Source: Zhengitettix transpicula (Eukaryota; Arthropoda; Insecta; Orthoptera; Tetrigidae). From it: a stretch of DNA of 64,000 nucleotides. The stretch lies in contig CM073593.1 in assembly GCA_037074705.1 (NCBI GenBank), positions 21,952,001 through 22,016,000 of the forward strand, given 5' to 3'. The position numbers and the translations under genes are program-made. Every line of letters starts with the position of its first letter. Position 1 is the stretch's first letter. Positions 23,196 to 35,724 of the stretch are shown one piece after another. The notes under the pieces were generated by a model that had not been told where the DNA came from, made no database searches, and worked only from the letters and a program-made list of their open reading frames with translations.

Positions 23196-23525
23196 ATGGT
23201 AATCACTTCGACCTTCCTTGCGCAAACAATGTTACTGGTACTATTTATGCTCGGTGCTTACTTGATAGTTGTAAACATCCTGAAAGATTTATGGTTTAGG
23301 AAACCGTGTAAGTGGGAGGCCAAGCACCCGTATTTGCACTTCGTTATCTCCGCAGATAATGGAGGGGGCGGTTGTGCGTTAGAGATTCTGCTTCTGGGAA
23401 AAGTTAAAGTTTGTTTTGCCTCTGCCCTTTTCCGCCCTTGCGTTTTACCAAATGTAACAGTTCAGCGGATTGAAATCCGTAACTCTTTAAAGTTGCACAA
23501 CAAAATCAGTAATTTTAGTGTTTAA
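23196..23525 (+). CDS. Weak hypothetical frame with a membrane segment
   Basis: A 109-codon frame from ATG 23196 to TAA. Residues 11-30 form one strongly hydrophobic helix (TMLLVLFMLGAYLIVVNIL), followed by basic residues. GTAAGT lies inside at 23308-23313, so the first 37 codons could instead be a short first exon (phase 1). No family is recognised. In AT-rich DNA a frame of this length can arise by chance, though this stretch is GC-richer than its flanks. Confidence 0.25.
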   Translation: MVITSTFLAQTMLLVLFMLGAYLIVVNILKDLWFRKPCKWEAKHPYLHFVISADNGGGGCALEILLLGKVKVCFASALFRPCVLPNVTVQRIEIRNSLKLHNKISNFSV

Positions 23526-23694
23526 GTATTAAATTTACTGCTATAACGTGTTTATTTAAATCATTCCCTTATACAAAAAAACCTGGAAATAATTCTGGTA
23601 AAAATCTTACATTCCGTTTTAAATTTAATGCGCAACCTCAGGGACAAAAAAGAAATGTATTTTAAAAAGTAGTCACCAGTTTTAAAATTAATGA

Positions 23695-24176
23695 AAGGAA
23701 GCCTGCGAGATGCCTTCACATCTCTATGGTTTTTTGAACTTACGGTTCCAAAATGCCGAGGCACCTCGGCCTCTTTTGACAGATGTATGTTCCGGGGTCG
23801 TAGACCTTGGGCATACGGTAAGAGTTGTCCGCTATTCCTATTGGAATAGTCGGCCCGTTGCCTCCTAAACTGGTCCAGGCATGGAGAGGGGAAAGCCGCG
23901 ACCCCACAGCAAACCCCTTTCCCGCCATAGGAAGGGCGTGGGACAAGTACCAAATGCCCGACCTACTTGATGCAGGTTTTTCTAGGGTTTTTCCTGCATC
24001 ACTTCTAGGCGAATTGCCGGGTAGGATCCTTAAACTATAGCCCGGGGGCCCTAGTTAACCCTTGGCTACCTTCCTCTACCCTTCCGCATCCTCTCTTTCA
24101 GATCCCTTCCTATGCTATGAAAGGGGAGTTGCCACCATGTGTATTACCCTCATGTAGCCTTTTAATTAAAAAAAAA
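23695..24176 (+). repeat. Family A repeat, copy 6
   Basis: Near full length from AGGAAGCCTGCGAG to a nine-A tail, with a short gap after the 5' end. The next copy starts about 11 bp after the tail in the same orientation. Confidence 0.9.
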
Positions 24177-24186
24177 TCATATTAAT

Positions 24187-24696
24187 GAGGAAGGAACCTT
24201 CCCAGAGAGCTCTGGTGGAGGCTACCTTTGGGGATACCTTCACATCTCTCTGGTTTTTTGAACTAAGGTTCCCACATGACGAGGCACCTCGGCCTGTTTT
24301 GAGAGGTGTATGTTCCGGGGTCGCAGACCTTGGGCACACGGTAAGAGTTGTTCGCTGTTCCCATTGGAACAGTCGGCCAACTGCCTTCTAAACTGGTCGA
24401 GGTACGGAGAAGGGAATTCTGCGACCCCACAGCAAACTCTTATCCCGCTACCGGAAGAGCGTGGGACAAGTACCCAATGCCCGACCTACCAGATGCAGGT
24501 TTTTCTAGGGTTTTCCCTGCATTACTTTTAGGCGAATGCCGGGTTGGATCCTTAAACTATAGCCCGGCGGCCCTAGTTAACGCTTGGCTACCTTCCTCTA
24601 CCCTTCCGCAACCTCCCTTTCAAATCCCTTCCTATGCTATTAAAAGGGAGTTGCCACCATGTCGATTACCCTCATGTAGCTTGTTACCCTAAAAAA
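24187..24696 (+). repeat. Family A repeat, copy 7
   Basis: Starts AGGAAGGAACCTTCCCAGAGAG and ends in an A6 tail after TGTTACCCT. It forms a head-to-tail pair with copy 6. Confidence 0.9.
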
Positions 24697-26264
24697 GATA
24701 TCAAATTAATGTTGTTATTTAAGAAATTCAGATGTGTATTGAGATTAATGGTAATTTCAAATAATACAAGACTGTGTTAAACGTAACTATCATATTGTAA
24801 ACATATTCCTTTCACCTACTATTCTATTAAATTTAATCACGCTTTCGATTTTGACACCACCTCCATTTTTAGACACACAATTGGAAATGTTGTATAGTAA
24901 TAATCATACAATTCTATTAATATTAAGCATGACACAGAAAGTCTCCTAATGTTTTGTTTTAAGTTATTCGGCTCATAATTTTTTATATTTCATTTTAGTC
25001 CCCAGTTATTCGCCGTTATTAAAGATGCTAATCCGTGTCGAAACGTCTGACATTTTTAAATTCAAGTTTACTTAATTTAAGTTTTTTTTAAGTTTGTCTG
25101 TATAAAGGTCGTTTTTGTTAATGTTAAATTTTATTAGTTCGTGACGTCACTTTTAATTAATATTGTTAATTTTTTCTTATTATAGGTCTCATAGTGCAAT
25201 TATTTTACTGTAGTATGTTGACATATGATACGAAAAGAATTTAAACGTCACATCCAGCGTATTAAATGACGACTTAGACATTTATCATTGGCTGTATCTA
25301 CACAGACATATCCTGGGCAGAAAAATTATTTTTAAATAGTTAAGCTGTCTTTACCGTGTCAGGAAACTGCGTCCATACATTCCTTTTTGAATGATTTAAA
25401 CTTTTGATAATTTTTGGTTTCTGAAATTAATTCTAAAAATGTATCAAATATTAAATTTATATCGAAATAATAATATTTCTAAATAATTTTCCCTCCTTCG
25501 TATATCTTTTGTCCCAATTTGTATTTGATGTAAAATGAGCTGTTATCAAAATATTAGTGTTTTGATTATCCACAACCTCGATACTTAAAGCATACAATTG
25601 CTTAGTATCCTTGAAAAAATCCATTTTTATTTATTTTTTATGTAGAAAAATACCTTAAGAAGATACAAAAACTTATCGAATCGTCGTCATAATGCAAATA
25701 AAAAATAAAAAGTGTCTGTATAAGGTCATAATTTTTTTTATTAAAAAAACAGACGTTAAATTATACCTCTCAATCCTGTTATCAGATGCAATATTTTCAC
25801 TTACAAGGATGTGGTTTGACCGCGCATTAAATTTTCATAACGCGGCCATCGCGGAATCCGTTACGACGTAATTCAAAGCTGTTATTACATCGAACGTAAT
25901 GATAGTAATAGTACGCTCTTTTTAAAAAATAAAAACTCTTTCAGGCCCAAGAAGAAAATATTTGAATTATCTCAACGTGGTGAAACCGCTCTCGAATTCA
26001 AAATTAACGACAGCGAGCATAATTGCGAATTTTAGCACGATTTATATTTCTACATACAGTCTTCAGTTTATCTCATGTTACTATGGTGTAAGTCAATTCA
26101 GAAATTAACTTAAAAAAGTGTATGAAGTAATACCAACTAGTAAACGACCATAAGCAGACATTTTTTATTAATTCAAAAAAATGTTCCGTTACCCAAGAAA
26201 CCTAACATGAATTATTATTCATAGACAGACTGAGGCAACGTTTTAAAGGTAATAACATATTTTT
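24697..26264. other. AT-rich sequence, no gene seen
   Basis: No recognised repeat or frame; many T runs. Confidence 0.4.
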
Positions 26265-26758
26265 AGGCAAACACAGACTGATGAGTGTACAAACATGTTG
26301 TTAAATTAAATTTGATCATAAATAATTTTTTTAATTATAAAAATGTCTGTCAATGGTCGTTAAATATGTCTTATTATTGAAAGCAGATGTCAAAACAAAA
26401 TATTATTATTATATATTACTGCGTTTTCAACGCATAAATCTTCAGTTTAACAATATTAGTTATTAATGAATGTAAGCTTTTCCAACGTAAATTATTAATA
26501 AACTTTTCACGGTTAAGCTCCAGGTTCAGATTTCTCGATGTTGACGTTTCTGCGGTCTTTCTCTGCCGCTGTCTTCAGCCATTGACAGACATTTTTATAT
26601 TTAAAAAAAATATTTATCATCAAATTAATTTTCTGTACATATTTGTACACTCTTCAGTCTGTGTTTGCCTAGCAAGAATTGTGTTTACGTATAAAAGAAG
26701 TGTTAGAGAATGACCGCAGAAACGTCAACATCGAGAAATCTGAACCTGGTGCTTAACT
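26265..26758. repeat. Nested inverted-repeat element with a hammerhead-like motif
   Basis: Two inverted pairs interlock. 26265-26357 (AGGCAAACACAGACTGA to AAAATGTCTGTCAATGG) is inverted at 26576-26672. 26511-26563 (TCAGATTTCTCGATGTTGAC core) is inverted almost perfectly at 26706-26758. No protein frame is present. This is the foldback style of a non-autonomous element. Confidence 0.75.
26546..26578 (-). ncRNA. Hammerhead-like motif
   Basis: On the minus strand CTGAAGA, then a GCGG/CCGC stem II, then A and GAAACGTC. Both core strands are intact. Confidence 0.45.
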
Positions 26759-27342
26759 GTAAAAAAATATTAAAAATGAATTATATTTATTCATAACTTG
26801 TATGCTCAACGTTTAGACCTTTATTGAGTAACCATCGTTAAAAGTTTTATCCGCCAACTAACTGGAATCAACAATCCATATTCAAACCACTGACATCATC
26901 ATCAAGAGTAAGCAGTACACGTTTCGATCAAAGTTTTGACACTCTAAAAGACAGTTTTTTTCTGTAAATATTCTATAAGATTATGTGGGAGACATCAGAG
27001 ACGCAATAAATGTAAAGGAACATTTTCAGTGAAATTTGTTTATTCTTGTTGGGGTTGGTCGACAAGTGCGCATTGTAGTAAAATGTTCTCGCTCGTGCAA
27101 GTATTCTTTGTCACACTCACGCATTCCATTCACTAATCTGTTCAGGAGAATGTTTTCGAGATAACTACAGCACGCCTGGTGTTACTTTACGTGTACCAAG
27201 AATGATTCTGTAAACGTTCTTAGGAAACATGGTAGTCGTCTACACTAGGACGACTGTTGCGATGTAGAACATAGTAAGAGTTACAAATCGTGTTCACAAA
27301 ACCTCATACAATTTAAAAATTTATTTATAGTCCCATCAACGG
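26759..27342. other. No gene seen
   Basis: No recognised element. Confidence 0.4.
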
Positions 27343-27540
27343 TTAGTTCACTAGCGACTTTTTTGCTCTTCCCTGTCGGTGGACTAATTGTGTGCGAATT
27401 TCTCTGTAAGTAAACAGACACACAAAATCCATGCCATCACCGGGATTCGAATCTGGGACATCTGTGACGTGAGGCAGTGACTCAGGAGATAATCCCATGT
27501 ATCGCTTGTTGGCAACTTCGTCTATGTACAAAGCCTGTTG
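27343..27540 (-). mobile_element. tRNA-derived SINE-like element
   Basis: On the minus strand CCCAGATTCGAATCCCGG gives a T-arm-like stem with a polymerase III B-box. It is followed by GGATTTTGTGTGTCTGTTTA and a downstream tail, a layout common in arthropod tRNA-derived SINEs. Without a second copy here the boundaries are approximate. Confidence 0.5.
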
Positions 27541-28080
27541 CATAAATATATTTTCCTATCCGTAAAGCATTTTATAAACATTTCTATTTAGTATTTTAGA
27601 ATCTGTATTCGGTAATGTTCAATGTGGCATCACTTACATAACTATCCAAAAAGTAATTACTTGTTGAGAGTTCACCTCACTTGCTTTTTTCTAAAACTTA
27701 CCTCATTTTCAGGATTAAAGAAGCAGTGAATAAACTTGATCAAAGGCAAGAATATGATAACTATTCATTTAAATTATAAGTGCATATTACATTAAAAAGT
27801 AGAGGAAATGGCACTTCCAATATTAACAAATACTATTAAATTTAAAATAAACAACTGTAGGGTTCTATTATTGTCAATTATTAATAAAACCAATTAATTA
27901 TTCTCTACTTCTTTATTCTCAGTCAAAGACCCAATTAGCCATCTTCATATGCTTCATTCACACATATCTTTACAAATATATCTTTCTTCAATTAGAACTC
28001 ATCCTAAATTTTACAAAACATCTTACTCGTTGAAGTATTCGTCTTATACTATGGCTAATAACCAGTTATAAGAAGTGATC
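27541..28080. other. No gene seen
   Basis: AT-rich, nothing recognised. Confidence 0.4.
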
Positions 28081-28098
28081 ACATGAATGTCACACAAC

Positions 28099-28127
28099 GT
28101 TTCTGGAATCCTTGTTCCTTCCGTCAG
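28099..28127 (-). ncRNA. Hammerhead-like motif
   Basis: Minus strand CTGACGG, stem GGAA..TTCC, then GAAACGTTGTGTG. One core base differs (CTGACGA expected). Confidence 0.4.
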
Positions 28128-28739
28128 ATGATTAAAAACGCAAGAGCCATGAGCTCGACACAAGCGCACATCCAAGTTTTATTTATATTACGACGAAATA
28201 TCGTTTCCTTATTGTATATTCTTCAGGTATTTTCCTACATAACTAAAAAAATCAGCGGTTTAACATGTTTGAATAATTACCACCAACTCAAAGCGTCCTC
28301 CCCTCTCATGTTGAAAGGGGTTGAAATTTTATGAACAAATTCGGTAGATATATTATCAACGTCATTGACTCTGACAATCATTTATTACACGCAAAAATCA
28401 ACCATATGACATGCTTGAAAATGTATACCCCCGCCAACGGGGAAGTTAAACGGTAAGTCTAATGTCATAATTAAAATCATTGACATCCATAACCCTTGAT
28501 TGGACTCCAATCTCGATAGTTTTGCGTAATTTTTATGAAATGAAATGCCAATCTCTTTGACCCCAAAAAATATTTATAAGACTTAAATATCGGCTGTTTT
28601 AATATGTTTCAATCCCCGCTTCTGGGGGTGGTAGACGCGTCTCACCCCAACAGTGTTTGTTTCCTGGTCGCGCAAAGAACACGTGTACGAAATTTGGTGA
28701 AATTTGCTCCAGCGGTGTAGATTTGTATAAGGAACAAAG

Positions 28740-28740
<1 letters not shown>
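28128..28740. other. Repeat-derived sequence, no gene
   Basis: Contains a CCCCCGCCAACGGGG hairpin near 28428-28442 and the phrases GAAATTTGGTGAAATTTGCTCC and TGGGGTGAGACGCG, which have the look of dispersed insect repeats. No coding frame is supported. Confidence 0.4.

Positions 28741-28781
<41 letters not shown>
28741..28781. repeat. (AT)n microsatellite
   Basis: About twenty uninterrupted AT units. Confidence 0.95.
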
Positions 28782-28784
<3 letters not shown>

Positions 28785-29475
28785 AACACTCTACTTCATT
28801 TATAAGATTCCTTTTTGAATATTCGTGAGGTATTTTCCTACATAAATAAAAAATAAAAAGTGTCTGCGTAAGGTCATCACTTGTTTTATTAATGGGATTG
28901 AAAAGTGTTGAACAATACAAAATGGCTAATCAATTTTTTTAAGGATCCTAACTTAATTGTATGATTTAAGTAATCTCGAGCGAGAACTCAAGAGAAAACC
29001 ATTTAACAAAATTATTTTCTAAACTTAATCGATGAAAGTAAAAAATAATTCTAGTTACACAATTATGCATGTTTCAGCTTTCGTTTGTCATCGTTAATTT
29101 AATTATTCTACGAGTATTTATTTCCCTAAAATTTCAATTATAGTTAGGATGAGTCACTTCTTAAAAATTCCGACGTTTCGACACATTTAAATAGATAATT
29201 TAATAAACAAATATTCCGTATACATATCAATTTGAGAAAATATTAACAATTTTAAATATAAGATACAAAGTTAATTCTGATACATGGGAATACATTGATT
29301 AGGAGTGAACGAACAATTGTAATGTCATATTGACACTGTACCTAATGTTTCAATTAAATCTCAACGGAATCCCAGGACCTTCCCTTGGATTTTTTCCATC
29401 CTTATCCTATAATTAAATTTCATAATATTTTGGTTGTGCTTTGTCCGAAAGCATTTATTCTGTTCTTGAACATCT
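28782..29475. other. No gene seen
   Basis: AT-rich, nothing recognised. Confidence 0.4.
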
Positions 29476-30134
29476 GTAGCGCGATAGTTTTATTATTCAT
29501 ATATATATATATATATATATATTTCATTTTAATATAATTAGATATTAGCAAGGATTGAGAGCTTGGCAAGTTGGAATTTGACCATGCGCCGCCGTAACGG
29601 ATAGATAATCCCTAAGGTCTGGACTTAGGCACGTAGGCTGTTGACCCTCGGAAGTTACCTGGACTGTCACACCGTGGGAAACGTCTCTCCAAAAATCCCA
29701 GAAATTGAATGAACACGTGACCTGAACCAATCACATTTCTTGGTTCAGTAAAGATCGATCGAAAATTGGTCGAGAACATCGATATTTCACAACCAGCGAA
29801 GGGGCTGTAAAGAAACTATAGAAGAGACTCCTCGACGAACCGTCGCCTGGGACGGACGTACAGCCCGAAACTTGCAGTTTTCCAGAGGACTCGGAGAGAT
29901 CGAGGGTGCCACATGATCACGGCCAGAGATCAACGCGAGGTAACTGCCAAGTGTCTCAATCCTTGACGCGCCTGGGGGAATTACCGTAAACCATGGTTTA
30001 ACTTGGGATTAAGGGAACCGATTGTTTTGCCTGGCTAGCTGAACACGCATAATTTGTATTTTGTTTTTCATGTTCAGTTAAATAATTAATTAATTCTGGA
30101 AAATATCTTTATCATTTAATAAACCTACCACTAC
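29476..30134 (-). repeat. Family B repeat, copy 2
   Basis: Full-length reversed copy of 6127-6790 (about 659 bp), with an (AT)n run near its 3' end. ACATC lies next to both ends (29471-29475 and 30135-30140), a possible short target duplication. Confidence 0.85.
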
Positions 30135-31289
30135 ACATCAATTGTCAAATTTTGTAAAACAACTCTATGTATATTTATTTTAGCCCTGAAGATGGTATTA
30201 AAATTTGACGGAAAATTTTAATTTGAAAAAAATAATTACTTATTGACCTTTAAACTCATCATTAATACGATAATACTCGAATGAAAATAAAGTCAAGAGA
30301 AAAATTTGCAAAATTAAATATGTCTACATGGAAGTGAAATTAACTCAAATATTATTTTACTTGTATAATGCTTTGTTAATATGATTATATAAGATCACAC
30401 CAGTAACTTTTGAAGAGTTTCCTCCAAACTGCGTTTTATTGGTTACCTATTTGTAGTCGGTTGTTGTAAATGCCATATTGTTTCAAAATAGGCAAAGCCG
30501 CATAGTACGTTGGATATAACCCTGATTTTAAAGACTCTTTGTCTGTTTGCCAGGATTTCCCGTGAAGAGAGTGTTGATACATCGGAGTCGCACCTGTTTT
30601 GCTCAGGTGGGCTCTACTGAGATAAAGAACTGCGCAATCCGCCATCACAGATAGCAGCGGAGTCCATCAAAAAGCAGTTTCAAAAGTGTGCAACAAGTAA
30701 AAATGATACAATGAATTGGACGATTATGCTTCATGTAGAGGACCATACTGAATATTAGTGATGCGTCCAAAATTCCTCGTTAGTCGGGATTCAATCGAAC
30801 AGCAGATTAATGTCTATCCATTATATAGGAAATGCAATAAAGGGTTTAAATAAATTATGCATTAATTAAAAGCCACAACATCAACTGATATGTTGAAATG
30901 GCCGTGAAAATTCATATATAGATAATCAATATTTAAGCTTATTTGGTTATTTCATCACAATGGTTGAATTCATTTTACATTAATGTGAAATCTTTGACAA
31001 TAAAATTAAAATATATCTGAAAAGGAATCGATGATTCGATATTACTTTTTAAATGGTTCTATGTGATATCTTAATTTATCTATCTGGAATTAAGCAAGTA
31101 ACAAAGAAATGAGAGAAATAATTAATGCCACTTCAAATTGCATTGAAATACTTCGAAAAAAAAACTTTTTGCATATTAATTCTAAAGCGGTTGTAATACT
31201 TTTTAATCCGCTTTAGAGTAGATTGTCCTGAATATCAACTCATAAAAATATCGTAGCATCCAAGCGAATTTAAAGTAATTTACTATCGA
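30135..31289. other. No gene seen; GC-richer patch 30430-30670
   Basis: The patch at 30430-30670 is less AT-rich and open on the minus strand for 70 codons. I recognise no family or clean splice sites. Confidence 0.35.
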
Positions 31290-32038
31290 TAAAATAAAAA
31301 AGGATGTATATTTGTATGTATATATTTACGTTAATTTCTATAAAAATTTAAACGCGTCGACAGATTGCAACGAAACTTGGTACACACATTCGTAAAAACA
31401 CGAGAAACGGTACTGTATGGATGAGAAATCACTAGTGTAAATTTGAAAAGAATTATAATTAAAAACCGTGATAATTTTTTTGTTAAATTACTGCACGCCA
31501 AGTTACCATGACGTCACGCTGGAGAGAGACGTTACTACGCGACGAACAAAGTAAATAGTTCCTTTTCTCCGTAGTGGAACAAAGCAGAAATATTATTATT
31601 GGATAAAAAGTATAATTTTATCCAGTAATAATCCATCGAATGATAATACGAAATATTTTACGATCCTTGCGGAAAATGTAAGTTAATTTTCGTACCATAT
31701 TAGCGACTCGAATATGGCTGCCATTTGTTTACATTGTGTATAGAGCTAAGAATTTCCTCAATTTAATCTTTCGTAATGTGTGAAAACTGAGGGACAATTA
31801 TATCCTGCAGTGCTCAAGGAGTATATTTAAGAAGAAATTCGAAGGTATGTTTGTTGCAATAAAATTCAATGTATTTTACAGCTGTTCAATTAATGGACTA
31901 TTGATCGAAAATGTGTACGGAACTAGGAACATTTAAATTTAGGTTAAATCACTTCTTGACTAAAGATTAATATAGAATTAAATACTTTTTCAGTTTTATA
32001 TAAATAAGTACACAGGCAACGCCGGGCACCCAGCTAGT
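31290..32038 (+). mobile_element. Helitron-like non-autonomous element, copy 1
   Basis: Starts with AAAAAAGGATGTATATTTG followed by GATTGCAACGAAACTTGGTA, and ends AACGCCGGGCACCCAGCTAGT. This matches the widespread insect Helitron/Helentron style of end (GCCGGG..CAGCTAGT). The body (ACGTCACGCTGGAGAG, TACGATCCTTGCGGAAAATG, GAGGGACAATTATATCCTGC) recurs reversed at 51467 and 54358. No Rep/helicase is encoded. Confidence 0.75.
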
Positions 32039-33009
32039 GGTTAATAAGCACGATGTTACAGTTATTCCGAAATGAAAGACTGTTCTTATATTAAGCTATA
32101 ATTGTAACGTGTAATTTTTTATCGTCTCTTAAATATATCCTATCTATTAAATTTCTTTCACGTGTGAACTCTTCTGCTATTTTCCTTCCTTTTCAGTGTG
32201 TTTAGCATCACATTATACTTTATTTTATCGTCCATTTATTAATTTCAATCGTCATTTAAAGGTAATAAGTGTACAGGCTTACTGAAAAAGAATATTGGCC
32301 CCTTACCATTTTGTTAATTGGTCCTATTTTGGGTAAAAGTTATACCATCAACTATTGTATCATCAGCTGCATATTAACTAATATTGTAAAATTATTTCTT
32401 AATTACTCTATTGGTTGTAGTAATTTACTATAATATTGTTCAGTTTTCTGAGAAATTTTCTTCCACTGTCACTTTTCCTGTACTGACGTTCTTCATTTGC
32501 TACTTCCAACTTTTCCGTTACGAAATTATAAGCTTAGTTTTTTGTTTGATATATATTTTTTCGAGAAGAAAAGAGTTGGGTGACGATAAATAAATAAATT
32601 ATTATCCTGTTGGTGACAAATTTCGTTGCTCAGTGTGTCTATTTGCATAACATTGGACTCCCGGTCTCTGTATGTTTGATAAACACTGTTATCTTGAGAT
32701 CACTTTGTTAAGGAAAATACTGCTACTTATCCATAGAAAGGATTTGATAATTTTCAACTCGAGTCTCATATCAGGTAAGTAGGGAACGCGAAATGGATAA
32801 CTAAATTTCTAAGTTGTGAAATTTCATTCCAGAAATATGCAAACAGAAAGATGGTTCCGTAATTCACATTATTAGTAGACAGTCTGTAAAGTTATACGTT
32901 TCGCTCATCCACACCAGGTTTTCGAACAGAATAATTCGATAATATTTCCGACTATGCAGATATTGGAAAAGGGGGGGGGGGTCTAGTATAAAATCTCGAC
33001 CGACACTTA
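32039..33009. other. No gene seen; G11 run at 32971
   Basis: AT-rich. A run of eleven G lies at 32971-32981. Confidence 0.4.
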
Positions 33010-34700
33010 CCCGATGCACGTTTTCCCGACAGGACAAAATCCCGATTGAAGGTTTCCAGACACGTCATTTTCCCGATGGGTCATTTTCCCGAAAGGTGAG
33101 TTTTTATGAAATAAAGCATAAAGTTATATATTGTAATAAACAAATATTTAGCCTTTTAATTATATTAATTAATTATGATTTATGTAATATTCAAATATTT
33201 CGTCTTTATATAAATTAACGAGCCCCACGTTGTGGAAGCCAAATATGTAATAAACAACAATTGAGCTTTATTTAATTTAAAGAATCTGAAGAATATAATG
33301 AATTTGAAGCGCCATTTAGGTATTAATTAAATGGAAGGCTTTTATTACATAAAAATATCGAAATAAACAAACAGATGATTGATTTATTTTGTGCCAACAA
33401 AAAATGACTACAAACACAAAATTTGAGATCTCATTCTCTCAGGGCCTCTACTGGGTTTGATAATGAACACAACAAATTGATTTTAAAATCTTATTAACAA
33501 ACAGTTCACATTTACCTAAACAATACGTCGATAGAAATAAATTAAAAAGAAAAGAAATTAACTTTGATTGACAATTAAAAGAGAACGAAATCTGACTCTG
33601 TCCTTTAATTACGTTTACAATTAATCGTTAGTTTTGGTTTTGTTACTTACGTAGTGTCCAGCTGGTTCCAGCATTCTTTTTGGTTTCGGAAGTACACTAT
33701 GGTAAACTTTTACACTGATTCTAAGATTCACAGATTTTACACTATTGAAGTAAAAATTTATAGGCTCCCAGGAACTCGGATGGTCCTCTTTTTTGTCAGC
33801 TATCTGATGTCTGCTTGCCTGATACGAATCCTATGATTCGTAGATTTGTTTGTTTTTTACCGCTTTGGACTTAAACTGACTTCCTTTCCTAGTTGGCTAC
33901 AGACGTAAAACTACACTCCTTTCCTGGCTGCTGATAGACGTAAAAACTGCTAACTTAGCGGTATTTACGGGGTAATACTTCCGTGAATGTTTTTACTGTG
34001 TCTTAAATTCACAACTTTGTTTAATAATACATTAACGATGGTTAGTCTCTGCTCTAGTATTATTCGTTCCGTCCTCTGAAATATCCCGCCACTAACTAAC
34101 TCTTAGTGCTCTCCAGTTTTAGCGCGCATACGCCATTTTTGACTTTCCGGCAAAGCAACAGAGCTCCATTGTCGCTTTGGAAGCTCCTGCCACTACAATT
34201 AAATTTTATTAAAACCAATTAATGGCCTAATTAATTGGCATTACAATATTGTAGAACACTTTTACCTTAAGTTATTCATTAATTCGTGGAACAACTTCAA
34301 CCAAACTTGGTACACGTATCACTTAAGATCCAGGAACAAACCCTGAGGAATTAAGATAACTCTAGCACCCCTATTGGTGGGGGTAGAAGCTGGTGGCATT
34401 TTGAAAATACAAAATATGCGCTAACTGCCTATATCGGCACCAAATAAATAGTTTACGGGATCGCTCAGATTCATAATTGCCACTCTCGATGCTTTTAGTG
34501 TAGAATATCATCCCCTAAAGGAAAGAGGACAGGAGGTGGGGATGACAAAAAATTGTGATAACTCCCAAGATTGGTGTCGAATCCTGTGTGTTATTAATGT
34601 TATGCTTTATTACATAAAAACTCTCCTTTCGGGAAAATGCCCTGTCGGGAAAACGTCAATCGGGATATTGTCGCCGGGAAAGCGTGCACCGTGCAAGTGC
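33010..34700. mobile_element. Foldback-type element with TTTCCCGA-rich inverted arms, split by family F
   Basis: The arms 33017-33122 and 34599-34695 are inverted relative to each other, including TCATTTTCCCGAAAGG and GAGTTTTTATG.AATAAAGC. Each arm repeats a CATTTTCCCGA-like phrase several times. A family F element (33132-34245) lies inside against the left arm. Confidence 0.7.
33132..34245 (-). mobile_element. Family F LTR-like element 4
   Basis: Reversed TGTAATGCCAATTAATTAGG (at 34245) to TTTATTACA (at 33132), perfect TGTAAT/ATTACA ends flanked by ATAT on both sides. It matches 20438-21525, including the GTAAGT site (33645-33650 reversed), the AACCCAGTAGAGGCCCTGAG block and a TGGC..ACGTGG unit (about 33228-33245). 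Confidence 0.75.
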
Positions 34701-35426
34701 GTGTCGTGCAAACGTCCTGATCCCAGATATGTGGAGGGCGCTGGATATGATATGAATTTTTTTTTCACAAGTAAATCATCACGCAGAGTTTTTGCGATGT
34801 TGACATTTCTGGCTTTAAAAGACGACTCTAAGTAGCGACTCTTAATAAATTAATTTTAATTAACGCTCGATCTAAGGAAGGCAGGTCTATTAAAGTTGAC
34901 CGTGGCTCACTTTTCCAGTCTCATACTTGGCAACGTGGTCTCACTTGTCGAATTTCCCTACTGACTGTAGTGAGTCTATGTTCTCAGTTACCCGTCCTTT
35001 ATACAAGGATGTAAACTGAGCACAGTTTTTCGTATTAGGTTTAGATTTATGCATAAATGTCCGACTGGTGAGGGTTTATGTCTTTTTTGGTAGCGTGTTA
35101 CTTTGCATGTCTCACGTTATTTTTTATGGCTCTCTCTATACCATTATTATGTCTTTTCGCCAACTCTTGACACAGAGGTTTTGTTTACCTAACAACATAG
35201 TCTACAACGTAAAAAATTTAATTGGAATGGTAGATACCCTCAAAGTTCTTTACAACTTGAGGAAAAAGAACATTCAACCTTTTTTCTGTAAAGCGAACGA
35301 AATTTCTATCCAGTTTCGGAACGTACGTCATTTTGTCTCCACATGGCGGATGATACTTTTTTCTTTCTAAAATTCTTTTCACGGATGTTTTTTTTACAAC
35401 GAAATCAGTTTGATCAAATCGGTCCG
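34701..35426. other. No gene seen
   Basis: No recognised element; a 100-codon frame at 35068 has no coding character. Confidence 0.35.
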
Positions 35427-35724
35427 GAACAGTCGGATAGCTGCCTCTTAAACTGGTCGAGTCACGCAGAAGAGAATGCTGCGTTCCCACAGCAAACCCC
35501 ACTCCCGCCATCGGGAAGGGGCGAGGAACAAGTACCAAGCGTCCGACCTACCTCATGCAGGTTTCTAGTGTTTGCCCTGCATAACTTTTAGGTGCCGGGT
35601 AGGATCCTTAAACTACACCCCGGGGACCCTAGTTAATCATCTGCTACCTTCCTATACCCAATGCTATTAAAGGGGAGTTGCCACCAGATGGATTTCCCTC
35701 ACGTTACCGTTACTCCAAAAAAAA
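35427..35724 (+). repeat. Family A repeat, copy 8, 5'-truncated
   Basis: Begins in the CGGAACAGTCGG block and ends with an A8 tail after TTACTCC, with small gaps. Confidence 0.85.

Noticed and set aside
28583..28920. Frames with Tyr-Ile repeats
   Set aside because: Translation of the (AT)n microsatellite.
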